Source of the DNA: Okapia johnstoni
Lineage: Eukaryota; Chordata; Mammalia; Artiodactyla; Giraffidae
Reading direction: 5' to 3'
Length of the DNA stretch: 64,000 nt
Assembly (NCBI GenBank): GCA_024291935.2
Contig: CM044322.1
Coordinates: 25,729,405 to 25,793,404 of the forward strand
Within the stretch, counting starts at the first letter, position 1, and each line of letters begins with the position of its first letter. A model generated the notes under the pieces. It was given only the letters and a program-made list of their open reading frames with translations. It did not search any database and was not told where the DNA came from. The position numbers and the translations under genes were made by a program. Below are positions 9,559 to 19,478 of this stretch, one piece after another.

Positions 9559-9705
9559 TTTCCCTGGGTCAGGAAGATCCCCTGGAGAAGGAAATGGCAA
9601 CCCACTACAGTGTTCATGCCTGGAGAATTCCATGAACAGAGAAGCCTTGTGGGCTACACTCCATGGGTCCTCAAAGAGTTGGACATGACTGAGTGACTAC
9701 TCTTT
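9559..9705 (+). mobile_element. Bov-A unit joined to BovB fragment
   Basis: Sense Bov-A sequence runs from 'TCCCTGGGTCAGGAAGATCC' to 'GACATGACTGAGTGACTAC'. There is no tRNA-like head; the BovB endonuclease piece takes its place. The two may form one internally deleted element or two adjacent insertions. Confidence 0.82.
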
Positions 9706-9711
9706 CACTTC

Positions 9712-9840
9712 AGGTACTATTTTTATACCCATTTTATAGAGAGGAAAGAGGAAGCCCTGAGGTTGGCCAACTGGTCATTGGAGGAAATAGGATTTAAATG
9801 GGTCTGATTCCAGACACTACTTCACAACCAAGATGCTACA
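9712..9840 (-). mobile_element. MIR SINE
   Basis: 'CCCATTTTATAGAGAGGAAA', then a degraded core and 'GATTTAAATGGGTCTGATTCC', follow antisense MIR. Confidence 0.55.
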
Positions 9841-11165
9841 CATGGACGCCACCAGCACTCCCAGCTGTTTTTACTTTGACTTTATTATCATTTCCAATCC
9901 TATCTCTCTGCCTGACATTTTACCTTCTTTCACCATCTATCCTGGATCAAGACCTTTTGTCCTTCAGGGGAATTTGGTAAAAAGCATGTCTCATTCTCCT
10001 CCTCTGTGAAGCTGGTTCTAAAAACACTCATGTTCCCTTGATGTGTCCCAGTTCGAGCCTGCATGGAAATGCGGTGAGTCAGAGAACCATGTGTCTTTTC
10101 TAGATAAAACCATGTCAGCTTCTGATCTGAGAATCACTCCCCCATTGCTCTAAGGCATCCAACTCCCACTCAGCCCACAGCCTGCAGCCAGGAACTGGAG
10201 CTGCTCCCATTCTATTCCCGCTCCTTAACCCCTAAGACTCAAGCATATCTGCAGTGATGAGGATAATATGCAGAACAAAAGCCTGTGAAATGTGCATGTT
10301 TCAGGGCCTCCGCTTCTCTTCAAAGTCCTCGCTGAGGCAGGGGAGGCATTTTCAACAATCAGGAGAAATGATGCCTTATGCTGGACAAAGAGAATTAGAC
10401 AGGGAGACCTGCATCTTTGTTCTCTCTCTCTCACCTCACCCCTGGCCGTCAGAAACAAGGCTCTGTCAAAATAATTGTCCAATTTTTCCAACATGATCGA
10501 TTTGCTGTAATTTTTTGAAGGAAAGAAAAGAAGGGGGCCACTGTCAAGCAAGCTCTCTTCTCCCCACGCTTTGCCTCCGCCTCTCGGGGTCTGTGTCAAA
10601 GTCAAGGCATCCGCAACGAGCTGAGTGCCCTGTAGATCCTCCCTACATCCACCCACCATCAAACATGAGAAGCCGGGCGCTTCTCCCACTGAGAGGTGTA
10701 CACCGTCAGCAGTAGCTAGGCCAGGTTTCAAAGGGAACCCTGATACCTCCCCCCTGTATATTCCCACCCTGGCTATTTAGAAGGAGCCACAGAGGGCAGA
10801 GTTTGAAGTGAGAGCAAGAAAAGGAGATGGGAGAGAAAGAGGAGGTGGAGACGGAGGAGGAAGAGCTGCTGTCATCTCCGGTGATGGGATGACACGTTCA
10901 CACTTTCTCGTGTCCCCTGAAAGGCGGTAGCATGACGCAAGCTCTCCTGAAAGCAACAAGTCAGCTCTTATCTCAGATTCTCCTCCCTATTTTGTTGCTT
11001 TCTTCATCCTCCTTGCCCCCAGTTAAATTCTGAGAGGAGTTGGAAGTCTGTATTTCCCTGAGGCTGAGAAAAAAATGGAGAAACACAATGTACCCTGCTT
11101 CCCTGTCTATGATTTGCCCCTTTGTGGATGGTTTTTTACGGTCCTGTGGACACACTCTAATGTTG
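9841..11165. other. Unique non-coding sequence, least repetitive in this part
   Basis: No repeat is recognised over 1.3 kb. A minus-strand frame of 180 codons lies at 10225-10767 but has no recognisable domain and no supporting signals, so I do not call it a gene. A purine-rich tract (AGGAGGTGGAGACGGAGGAG) lies near 10840. This could include conserved regulatory DNA, but nothing specific can be supported. Confidence 0.4.
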
Positions 11166-11890
11166 ATTTATGCAACACAGGTATTTACTGAGTGTCTTCC
11201 ATATGCCAGGCACTGTCTCCTTTGCCAGAGGTACCTCATTGGGCAAAAATGAACAAACATCCCTGCCTTCTAGGGTCTGACTTTCTACTGAGAGGAGACA
11301 GTCAATAAACAAAGGAAGAAAGGGCTTCCCTAGTTGTTCAGAATCCACGTTGGTTAAGAATCCACGTTGCAATGCAGGGGACGTGGGTTCGATCCCTGGT
11401 CGGCAAACTAAGATCCCACATGCTGTGGAGCAGCTGAGCCCATGCACTCCAGTGCCCATGCACCACAACTAGAGAGTCCATGCACCACAACAAAAGAGCC
11501 CACACAATGCAACAAAGAAGACCCTGCGTGCTGCAACCAAGACCCAACACAGCCAAACAAGTGAATAAGTACATGAGTAAATATTTTAAAAATAAATACT
11601 TAAAAAATAAAGATGTTTAGTATGCCAGATGGAGACAAGTCCTTCAGGGAAAGATAAAGTGGAGTAAGTGGACAGGGAGTGTCAGAAGTCAGAAAGTAAG
11701 CCCCGGACATTCTAGATCAAGAAAACAGTCAGTGCAAAGTCCCTGGGGCAGAGAGACCTGATGTGTCTGAGGGACTGTAGGTGGCCAGGGTGTGGGTGCA
11801 GCACAGTGAGCACATTTGGAGCATCTCAGGAGATGGAAGAAGTGAGGGGATTGGGGAATTGTTCATGTAGAGCTTTGCTGGCCATTGTAA
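11166..11890 (-). mobile_element. L2 LINE, split by CHR-2
   Basis: Antisense L2: 'GTATTTACTGAGTGTCTTCC' and 'ATGCCAGGCACTG' at 11181-11217, then after the SINE 'CAGTCAGTGCAAAGTCCCTG' and 'GGCCATTGTAAGGGCTGATG'. It consists of 11166-11322 and 11612-11890. Confidence 0.7.
11323..11611 (+). mobile_element. CHR-2 SINE
   Basis: A nearly complete cetartiodactyl tRNA-derived SINE. The head is 'GGCTTCCCTAGTTGTTCAG', the B box 'GGGTTCGATCCC' is intact, the body reads 'AAGATCCCACATGCTGTGGA', and the tail is AAATAAATAC-rich. It inserted into an L2. Confidence 0.85.
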
Positions 11891-12149
11891 GGGCTGATGC
11901 TTTCACTCAGATATTCCCTTAACCTTGTGAAATGAATGAGAAATCATAATAAGAGTCAGAGTGGGTTTGTGATGTGCTTGATAAAAAACCTTCCAAATTC
12001 CCCAGGGCTGCTGGGATGGAATACAAGTTTCTTCACAATGCGAAGACTCACTCTAGGGCTCGCTCTTTCCCCACAGAGGCCCTTAGTGCTAGCCAGCCCT
12101 CTGCTTGCTTGTCAGAGGTCTTCTGTCTTCACTCCCTTGATCAGCTCAT

Positions 12150-13365
12150 CCAGTCTTGGGTCCTTATTGCTGTGTATATTCTAACAATGGTCAAGTATAT
12201 ATATTTGGTTCAGACCCTTCTGAAAGCCAGGCTCATATACCCAACTGTATGATCAATGTCTTCACATGGATGTCTAGCAGAAATAACCTCAAAAATATCT
12301 AAGACTAAACTCCTGATTTCCCTCCATACCCCAAGCCTGCTCCTCCCACAGCCTTCCCTACTCAAAAGATGGCACCCTCATCCTCCTGGCTATGCAGACC
12401 TTGGCATCATTCCTGACCCCTCTCTCTCTCCTTTATCATTTCCTGTATTCAGTCTGTCGGCAAGTCCTGCTGCCTCTATATTCAAAATATCAAGGCTCTG
12501 ACCATGGCCCACCACCTCCTCTGCTGCTGCCCTGACCTGAGCTGCCATCATTAATTCCACCACAGTCTCTGATTGTGACTGGGAGCTTCCTCATTTCACC
12601 CACCAAGACTCTATTCTCAACACAGAAGCCAGAATGCCACTCCTCCACTCAAGCCCGACATGGCTCCCCATTTCACTCAGAGTAAAATTTGAAGTCTACA
12701 GCTGTCTGTCCAACTCAGAGCTTTCTGCAGTGATGGCAATGTTGTTTATCTATAATGTCCAATATCATAGCCACAGCCTACATGTGGCTACTAGGCTCTT
12801 GAAAAAGTTCCCAGTGAGATTGAGGAACTCCACTTTACATTGTATTCCATTTAAACAGTCACATGTGCCCAGTGGCTACCATGTTGGACACTGCAAGCCT
12901 ATGAGGCCTAAATGAGTTGGCCCCTTCCAGCTCTTTGACCTCTTCTCCTGTCTGCTGATACCCACAACCATCCACTTCAGCTGCTCTGACCTCTTACCAT
13001 TTGTTCCTCCAAAATACCAGGCTCAGTCCTGCTCAAGATTCTGTTCCTTCTGCCTGGAGGATCCTTCCCTGGATGTCTGCATGGTTAGCCCCTTGCCTGC
13101 TGCAGTTCTCTGCACTACAGCTTCCCTCACCCTCGTTCATTTCCATTCTCCTTGCCTTACTCTACTATTTCTTGTTCACAGTGCATCTCGCCTTCTAACA
13201 GGTTACATAATTCCCTCATTTCTTAGGTCTCTGGTTTTGTAACTGTTCTCGAGAAGGCCAGCTCTGCTAGGACAGATCTTTATCTATTTCACTGCTGGGT
13301 CCCCAGCACCTTGAAGAGCACTGATATACAGAAGGTGCTTGATAAATATTTGCAAAAAGAGCTAA
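12150..13365 (+). mobile_element. L2 LINE 3' region
   Basis: One of the longer L2 copies, in sense. Cues include 'CTAAGACTAAACTCCTGATTTC', 'CGGCAAGTCCTGCTGCCTC', 'TGGCTCCCCATTTCACTCAG', 'CCTTCTGCCTGGAGGATCC' and the end 'CTGGGTCCCCAGCACC'. A hAT element splits it at 12699-12897. Start is approximate. Confidence 0.75.
12699..12897. mobile_element. Non-autonomous hAT element (MER3-like) in L2
   Basis: Inverted-repeat ends are visible (CTGTCTGTCC near 12702 and GGACACTGCAAG near 12887), and 'CCTACATGTGGCTACTAGG' pairs with 'CAGTGGCTACCATG'. L2 text resumes on the other side, which shows that this is an insertion. The flanks 'GAAGTCTA' and 'CAAGCCTA' may be a diverged 8-bp duplication. The MER3 name is from memory. 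Confidence 0.65.
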
Positions 13366-13489
13366 ATCAGTGAAGTCTGGCCACTCCCTGCTGGCTCCAG
13401 GTCCTCATCAGTCATGCTTATGTTTGCCTTTACCCTCTCAGAAAGCTACCTGCTGCCTCTCCAACCACATTCATTCCTCATCCATCAAA

Positions 13490-13930
13490 TAATCAAAGAC
13501 TGCCTGCTGTTTGCCAGGCATGGCGTCGGGGCTCTGGAGACAGCAGTGAGCAGGGCAGGCAAAGGAGTGGGCATTTGCTTCAGAAGATAGACACTGAATG
13601 GGCAAATGGGGTAGGGAGAGTGTGATAAGTGCTAAAAAGAAGCAAATGCAGTGATGGGGAAAAATGATGGTGGTCAAGGGGATGAACCTAGAAAATGAGA
13701 ACAAAGAGGACCTGTAGAAGAAAGAGAAGGACCTGGCTAAATGGAAGCCAGGAAGAGGTGCCACAAAGAGGAGAAAAGACAAAAGTTGAGGGCCCTGCCG
13801 TGAGAAGGAGCCAGATTCTAGGATATGATGGGTAGCTGAACCAGATTCTGTGTGGTCTAGATGAGGTTGATCACTGGATGGTGGACCAGGCCCAGTTCAG
13901 GTAGGGCCCGGCAGGCCTATGCCAGGTCCA
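13490..13930 (-). mobile_element. L2 LINE 3' region, opposite orientation
   Basis: Antisense L2: 'TGTTTGCCAGGCATGGCGTC', 'GACAGCAGTGAGCAGGGCAG', 'GTGATAAGTGCTAAAAAG' and a 'GTAGGGCCCGGCAGGCC' end. It faces the L2 at 12150-13365. Confidence 0.65.
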
Positions 13931-14186
13931 TGATTTCTTCTTCTGTCACTGCAGCTGGCTCCAATCTCCTTCTTTCTTGAGTTCTTAGAATATTCGTTCT
14001 CAAACACCTTTTAAACTGTGAAACATTTTCAAGTGAGAGCTTATACAGAAGCTCCCAAATAGCAGATATAAGTGGAGCTATTCTGGTGACAGATCGAGAC
14101 CTGAAGCTCCACCTTTTCTGCTAATTCTCAGGTCCTCTGATGGCTCCTCAAGAAACTTCATCAACCCCAAACATTCCAGGTGCTTT
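13931..14186. other. Unassigned non-coding sequence
   Basis: No recognised element. Contains 'TTTTAAACTGTGAAACATTTTC', whose family I could not place. Confidence 0.4.
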
Positions 14187-14388
14187 TAAAAAAAAATTGT
14201 TATTGGAGTATAGTTGCTTTACAATGTTGTATTAGTTTCTGCTGTACAGCAAAGTGAATCAATTATGTGCATACATATACCCCTCCTTTTCTTGGATTTC
14301 CTTTCCATTTAGGTCATCACAGAGCCCTGAATAGAGTTCCCTGAGCTATATAGTAGGTTCTCATTAATTATCTATTGTATAAATAGTA

Positions 14389-14430
<42 letters not shown>
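14389..14430. repeat. (GT)n(AT)n microsatellite in L1
   Basis: GT repeats at 14389-14414 run directly into AT repeats to 14430. They lie at a spot where the L1 text normally reads 'TAGTAGTGTATATAT', so the microsatellite probably grew from L1 sequence. Confidence 0.9.
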
Positions 14431-14431
<1 letters not shown>

Positions 14432-14517
14432 AAATGTCAATCTCAATCTCCTAATTCGTCCTACCCTCCTCCCTTTGTGTCCATAAATTCGTTCTCTACA
14501 TCTGTGTCTCTCTTGGC

Positions 14518-14725
14518 ATCTTCCCTGGTGGCTCAGACAGTAAAGAATCTGCCTGCAATGCAAGAGACCCAGGTTTGATTCCTGGGTCAGGAAGATCCCC
14601 TGGAGAAGAGAATGGCTAACCACTGCAGTATTCTTGCCTAGAGAATTCCATGGACAGAGGAGCTTGGCGGGCTACAGTCTATGGGGTCACAAAGAGTCAG
14701 ACATGACTGAGTGACTAACACTTTC
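14518..14725 (+). mobile_element. Bov-tA SINE inside L1
   Basis: A sense copy with an intact outline. The flanking 'CTGTGTCTCT' (14501-14510) and 'CTGGGTCTCT' (14725-14734) look like an imperfect target-site duplication of L1 text. Confidence 0.9.
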
Positions 14726-15103
14726 TGGGTCTCTATTTCTTCTTTGCAAATAGGTTTATCTGTACTATTTTTCTAGATTCCATATATATGTGTTAATATG
14801 CAATATTTGGTTTTCTCTTTCTGACATTTAATTCTGTATGAAAGTCTCTAGGTCCATCCATATCTCTGAAAATGGAACAATTTTTGTTCCTTTTTGTGGC
14901 TGAGTAATATTCCATCATATATATGTGCCACATCTTCTTTACTTATTCTTCTCCTGATAAACATTAAGGTTTCATTTAGGGGTTCATGTGCCTTTTGGAA
15001 TTATGGTTTTCTCCAGGTATATGCCCAGGAGTGGGATTGCGGGGTCATGTGATGGTTCTATTTTTAGTTTTTTAAGGAACTTCCATACTGTTCTCTATAG
15101 AGC

Positions 15104-15324
15104 CCTCTGGCCTGCAACACTCATGTCAGCTCTGCCCTCTCTGGTCTTTGCCCACATGCGAGTCTTGTTTCCACAGAAGTCAACTTTCTGGTGGGGTATT
15201 TCACCTCTGACATCCCCTAATAGGCTGCTAAGTATTTTGGAGAGTGCAATAAATATCCTTATTACTAAATTCCAGGGTTCTGCTGCCCCACTCCTACCAA
15301 GGCTCCTAAGAACCTTCTCAAACT
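15104..15324. other. Unassigned non-coding sequence
   Basis: Unique sequence between the L1 and MER5A. Two overlapping frames (123 aa plus, 86 aa minus) span it but have no recognisable protein similarity. Confidence 0.4.
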
Positions 15325-15705
15325 TATGTGTGTTTAAGAATTTCCAGGAGAGCAAGTAAAATTTTAAAAATGCCAGATCCCAGAATGGATTGGAGGTTAG
15401 GAATCTGCCTTTTTAACAAGGACCCCAGGTGATCCTTGAGGCTTCCCAGATGGCACCATGGTAAAGAATCTGCCTGCTAATGCAGGAGTCGCAGGAGACA
15501 TGGGTTCAATCCCTGGGTGGGGAAGATACTCTGGAGGAGGAAATGGCAACACACTCCAGTATCCTTGCCTGGAAAATTCCATGGACAGAGGAGCCTGGAG
15601 GGCTACAGTCCATGAGGTCGCAAACAGCTGGACACAACTGAGTGACTGAGCACACACACATGCCAGATGATCTTCATGCATGTGGTCTGTGAACCACTCT
15701 TTTCA
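15325..15705 (+). mobile_element. MER5A element, split by Bov-tA
   Basis: The left part holds 'GGAATCTGCCTTTTTAACAAG' and 'CCCCAGGTGATCC' (to 15437). The right part, from 15663, holds 'CATGTGGTCTGTGAACCACTC'. Together they follow the second half of the MER5A consensus. Confidence 0.7.
15440..15661 (+). mobile_element. Bov-tA SINE
   Basis: A full-length sense copy with a CACACACA tail. The flanks 'CCAGGTGATCCTT' (15425-15437) and 'CCAGATGATCTT' (15663-15674) form an imperfect target-site duplication within MER5A. Confidence 0.92.
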
Positions 15706-16430
15706 TAACAATCTTGACAAGCAAGCCACCTATAACTTGCAATCATCTAGATTTTTGTTCCATTTCAAGTCAACCAACTAGAGTTATGTATTTCCTGACA
15801 TATTCAAACAGCTATAGAGATTCGGTACAATTTGAGGATCAAGATCAGAAGCTGGCTTTTCTCTTAAAAGTAAATCTGTTACAGTGTCAGAACTACCTGG
15901 CTTGTTGGACAAGCCTCTGACAAAAATGCACATTCATGGCATTACTTTGACGAATGCTGAACCTGGCATGAGGGTGGTGTTCTGTGTGATGGAGACTCCC
16001 CCTCTCCTCTTACTGTAAGTTACCTGGGCGAGGACTCCGGTCCTCCGTGGATGTGGTAGGAAATGCAGAGCTTTATGCTGACAGCCTGACATGGTTTGGC
16101 AGAGATAAATGCTCTCCTGTGGGCACGAAGGATTAGATGTGTTATGCTCTCTTCTAACTTCCCACACGGGGTTGTCAATTCCTTTTCACTCCTGTCTTCT
16201 GTATTCAGCTTATAGCTCCTCTGTCAGGAACCCCATCCAATTAAATCAAAACTCTCTAATTCCCAATTCAGCAAATGACACTTAGTTGGTGTTCAAAAAG
16301 ATTTTGTGGAATGGCTAATGTAGTTACTATCACAACCTGCTATATAATCTGTAGGGCCCAATGCAGAGTGAAAATGTGGGGCCCCTTGTTCAAACATTAG
16401 TAAGCCTTTCAAGATGGAAATGTACTTCTC
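15706..16430. other. Unassigned non-coding sequence
   Basis: No recognised repeat. Frames of 68-77 aa occur on both strands without recognisable homology. Confidence 0.4.
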
Positions 16431-16592
16431 TGTTCAGTCACTCAGTTGTGTCTGACTCTTTTGTGACCCCATGGACTGTAGCCTGCCAGGCTCCTCTGTC
16501 CGTGGAATTTTCCAGGCAAGAATACTTGAGTGGGTTGCCATTTCCTACTCTAGGGGATCTTCCCGACCCAGGGATCGAACCTGTGTCTCTTG
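16431..16592 (-). mobile_element. Bov-tA SINE, head truncated
   Basis: Antisense Bov-A from TTCAGTCACTCAGTTGTGTC to the B-box region GGGATCGAACCTGTG. It stops there, so the start of the tRNA-like head is lost. Confidence 0.9.
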
Positions 16593-17315
16593 CCAGGATG
16601 GCTAAAGCAGATCATTAAACCCAGCTTGGGCCTCTCCTGTGCATGGGAACTGTGAGTCCACACCAGTTGGACATCCATGGAGCTGGCCCTGGCCACTGTT
16701 GATGTCCTGTGAATTCCTTGGGCAGCCTAAACCTATAAAGGAAGTGGGCCCAGGTCATGTAAAAGTCATTGCCTTGAAGGCAAAGAGTGACTCAAACAAG
16801 GTTCTTTGGGGTGGATGTCCACTTTCCTCTTTCCTGCTGTTGGCTCACAAACCACCCCCTGCTCCCAGCCCTCAGATGTCTAGCATCCTCCTTACTTAGG
16901 CAAAGTAAGTAACCCATTGGATTGTAATGGTCTGTTTGCACCTCTGTGCCCAGATGGATTGAGAATTCCAGGAGGAGGAGGACCAGACCTTTGTGTCCCC
17001 GAGGACATAAACAGACCATGGAACATTTTCAGAACTTAATTAATGTCTGTTTAAATGACTGGAGGATAAATTAATAAATTAACTCTAGATGGGCAGTGTT
17101 GGAACCTTATGGCCTGTGATAGGATTTTTCAAACTACATTCTGAGTTAACTTCCATGAGTACACTAATAAGTATGTTTAAAAAAAACCCAAAGTCATGTT
17201 GAACTCCTAAATTAGCATCTTCTGGAAACTTCCTTCCCAACCTTTAGTTCTGGAAGAGGCAGCCTCAGCGCATCTTGGAACTTTCTAGAAATGTAAAATT
17301 TGAAAATTCTCAGCC
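16593..17315. other. Unassigned non-coding sequence
   Basis: No recognised element. Small frames on both strands are not supported as genes. Confidence 0.4.
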
Positions 17316-17680
17316 CTAACCCCAAACCTATTGTATCAGAGACCCAGGAGCTGGGGCCCAGGGATTTGGGTTTTCACAAGCCCTTCAGATGATTCTGATG
17401 CATCTCATCTGAGAGTGTGTGCATGTATGCTCAGTCATGTCCAGCTCTTTGTGACCCCCACAGACTATAGCCCACTAGGCTCCTCTGTCCATGGGATTTC
17501 CCAGGCAAGAAGGAATACTGGAGCAGGTTGCCATTTCCTCCTCCAGGGGATCTTCCTGACCCAGGGATCAAGTCCACATCTTCTGTGTCTCCTGCATTGG
17601 CAGGCAGATTCTTTACTGGCTGAGCTGTCGGTGTAGCCTCATCTGAGAGTACTAGTATTTTAAGGAAGACAGTTTGGAAA
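17316..17680 (-). mobile_element. MER5A element, split by Bov-tA
   Basis: Antisense MER5A: 'CCCAAACCTATTGTATCAGAG', 'GGGGCCCAGGGATTTGGG' and 'CAGATGATTCTGATGCATC'. The SINE inserted near its end. What follows the second duplication copy is short and uncertain. Confidence 0.7.
17417..17637 (-). mobile_element. Bov-tA SINE with perfect duplication
   Basis: A full antisense copy inside MER5A. The 13-bp target-site duplication CTCATCTGAGAGT is perfect (17404-17416 and 17638-17650), which suggests a fairly recent insertion. Confidence 0.95.
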
Positions 17681-17690
17681 GCTGTCTGGA

Positions 17691-17973
17691 ATGCATGTCC
17701 AGATGCACTTGAATTTTAACACAAATTAATAGTTTACAGCTGCAGTCTTAAATGTTTAGAAGGATTAAATTTTGTGATAGAATTTTACATAGCAAGTCAA
17801 AATCCTACAAGTTTGGCTCTTGATATAGGCCTTTATTCAACTCAGGAAGTAGGACATTTAGATAAGAATAAGAGAGGAAAGGTGAATGCTCATATTAAGT
17901 GTTTTTTATTATTTTTAAAGATTTTTTATGTGGACCATTTTTAAAGTCTTTATTGAAAGTATCACAATATGGC
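17691..17973. other. Unassigned AT-rich sequence
   Basis: No recognised element. Confidence 0.4.
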
Positions 17974-18091
17974 TTCTGTTTTGTTTTTGGTTTTTTGACC
18001 ACATGGGATGTTAGCTCCTGGACTTCAGGTTGAACCTGTACCCCCTGCATTGGAAAGCAAAGTCTTAACCACTGGACCACCAGAGCAGTCC
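17974..18091 (-). mobile_element. CHR-1-type SINE
   Basis: A short cetartiodactyl SINE in antisense. It has a T-rich tail (GTTTTTGGTTTTTTGACCAC) and a head ending 'TCTTAACCACTGGACCACC'. Confidence 0.8.
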
Positions 18092-18424
18092 GTTCTTTAA
18101 AGGACTGTTTGTTGATGTAAAGCTAGAAGAGGATTAGGAAGATAGATGTATAGTGGTAAAGGACCAGGAGATCTACAAAATATGTGACCTTAACAAATCA
18201 ACTAAATAAGTCTTAATATTTTTTTCCACCAAAAATGGAGATTATACCCAGGGCTGCTATGTACAGTTGGACGGGTTGTGCACCACACAACAGGACCAGC
18301 TGAGGGGAAGGGAAAGCTGATGTCCAGCTGACCCAGGCTTTGCCACCACCACCTCCCCCCGAACCCAGAGGAAGGAGCATCTTTGTCTGTTTCACCCAGA
18401 GGTACCCTATGAATCAGCTGAGGC
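18092..18424. other. Unassigned non-coding sequence
   Basis: No repeat recognised. A C-rich patch (CCACCACCACCTCCCCCC) lies near 18343-18360. The 124-aa antisense frame across it is not supported. Confidence 0.4.
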
Positions 18425-18545
18425 TCTGACAATACCTGTCTCTGCCTGCCTGCTTGAGTTATGAGGATCAAAAGAAATAATGAGTGAGAAAGCAATTTCA
18501 AAACTACAAGGTGTTGTATAAATAAAAGGACCTTATTTTGATTGT
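18425..18545 (+). mobile_element. MIR SINE, 3' part
   Basis: 'GAGTTATGAGGATCAAAAGAAATAATG', 'AAAGCAATTTCAAAACTACAAGG' and 'TGTTGTATAAATAAAAGG' follow the sense 3' half of MIR. Confidence 0.6.
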
Positions 18546-18966
18546 TGCCGCAATGGTATGCTTGTATTTTGACCATTTCACTCAGCCAGATCGAATGCCT
18601 GATATGTTAATTGAACACAAGTCATTACCCATCTACCAAAGCTCTCACTGTCACGGTTGAGAAGCCAGCAAGACATGTTAGTCTCCGGAAAAGGGACTCC
18701 TACAGTAGCTCACTATATGCTGCAGGTTTTGCCAGTTTATGAGACCATCACAAAGGACTGACTGAGGCCTCTAACAGTCTGTAAGGTGTTATAGTCGAAC
18801 CTTCTCAACCAGTAGGTCTGAGTACTTAGTGGCAGATCCTTGAGGCCTCACCTTGTTGGAGCTGAGCTACCTGGAGGGTGAGAGCCAAACGCCTGGGAAG
18901 CCAGAGGCTCAGGTCACCAGACCTGTGCAGGTGAGCCAGGCCTGGACTTCTGTTTATTGTGTGCTT
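18546..18966. other. Unassigned non-coding sequence
   Basis: No feature recognised. Confidence 0.4.
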
Positions 18967-18979
18967 AAGGGGAAAGACG

Positions 18980-19167
18980 GGGCTTCCCAGGTGGTGTGGA
19001 CAAATGAGACACAAGTTCGATCCCTGGGTCAGGAAGATCCCCTGGAGGAGGGCATGGCAATTCACTCCAGTTTCTTGCCTGGAGAATCCTATGAACAGAG
19101 GAGCCTGATGGGCTACATTCCATGGGGTTGCAGAGTCGGACACGACTAAGTGACTTAGCACACACAT
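18980..19167 (+). mobile_element. Bov-tA SINE, internally shortened head
   Basis: A sense copy. The head lacks the stretch between 'CAGGTGGTG' and 'GAGACACAAGTTCGATCCC'. Possible duplication GGAAAGA (18971-18977; 19172-19178). It forms an inverted pair with the next SINE. Confidence 0.9.
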
Positions 19168-19260
19168 GAGAGGAAAGAAGACCCTTTCTAATATTTGTGC
19201 TGGGGACAACAAATGTCCTTGTTAGGACACTGCAGAATCCCCAACGACCTTATTTCATAA

Positions 19261-19469
19261 ATTGTTAAGTCACTAAGTCTTGTCTGACTCTTTTGAGATC
19301 CTATGCACTGTAGTCTGCCAGGCTCTTCTGTCCATGGGATTTCCCAGGCAAGAATACTAGAGTGGGTTACCATTTTCTTCTCCAGGAGATCTTCCTAACC
19401 CAGGGACCAAACCCAAGCCTCCTGCATTGCCGCGCAGATTCTCCACCACTGAGTCACCAGGAGAGCCTG
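19261..19469 (-). mobile_element. Bov-tA SINE
   Basis: An antisense copy with 9-bp target-site duplication ATTTCATAA (19252-19260 and 19470-19478). It lies 93 bp from a sense copy. Confidence 0.93.
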
Positions 19470-19478
19470 ATTTCATAA

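Larger units (their letters stand above)
14187..15103 (-). mobile_element. L1 3' end, about 0.7 kb, split by Bov-tA
   Basis: The antisense copy begins with TAAAAAAAAATTG and ATTGGAGTATAGTTGCTTTA. It passes a TG/TA microsatellite and continues after the SINE with 'GGCTGAGTAATATTCCATC', 'CCAGGAGTGGGATTGCGGGG' and 'AAGGAACTTCCATACTG'. It covers the 3' UTR and the end of ORF2. Confidence 0.88.

Noticed and set aside
9233..9688. 151-aa frame with endonuclease similarity
   Set aside because: A chimera of unique DNA, a BovB fragment and Bov-A. The domain is incomplete.
10560..10700. Possible CpG island
   Set aside because: Only a few CpGs over a short span. No sustained GC-rich block.
10225..10767. 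180-aa open frame on the minus strand in non-repeat DNA
   Set aside because: No recognisable domain, signal peptide or composition bias. A frame of this length is plausible by chance in 64 kb, and no splice or promoter context supports it.
11323..11400. tRNA gene-like A and B boxes (also in every Bov-tA head)
   Set aside because: These are tRNA-derived SINE heads. They lack a cloverleaf and flanking tRNA ends.
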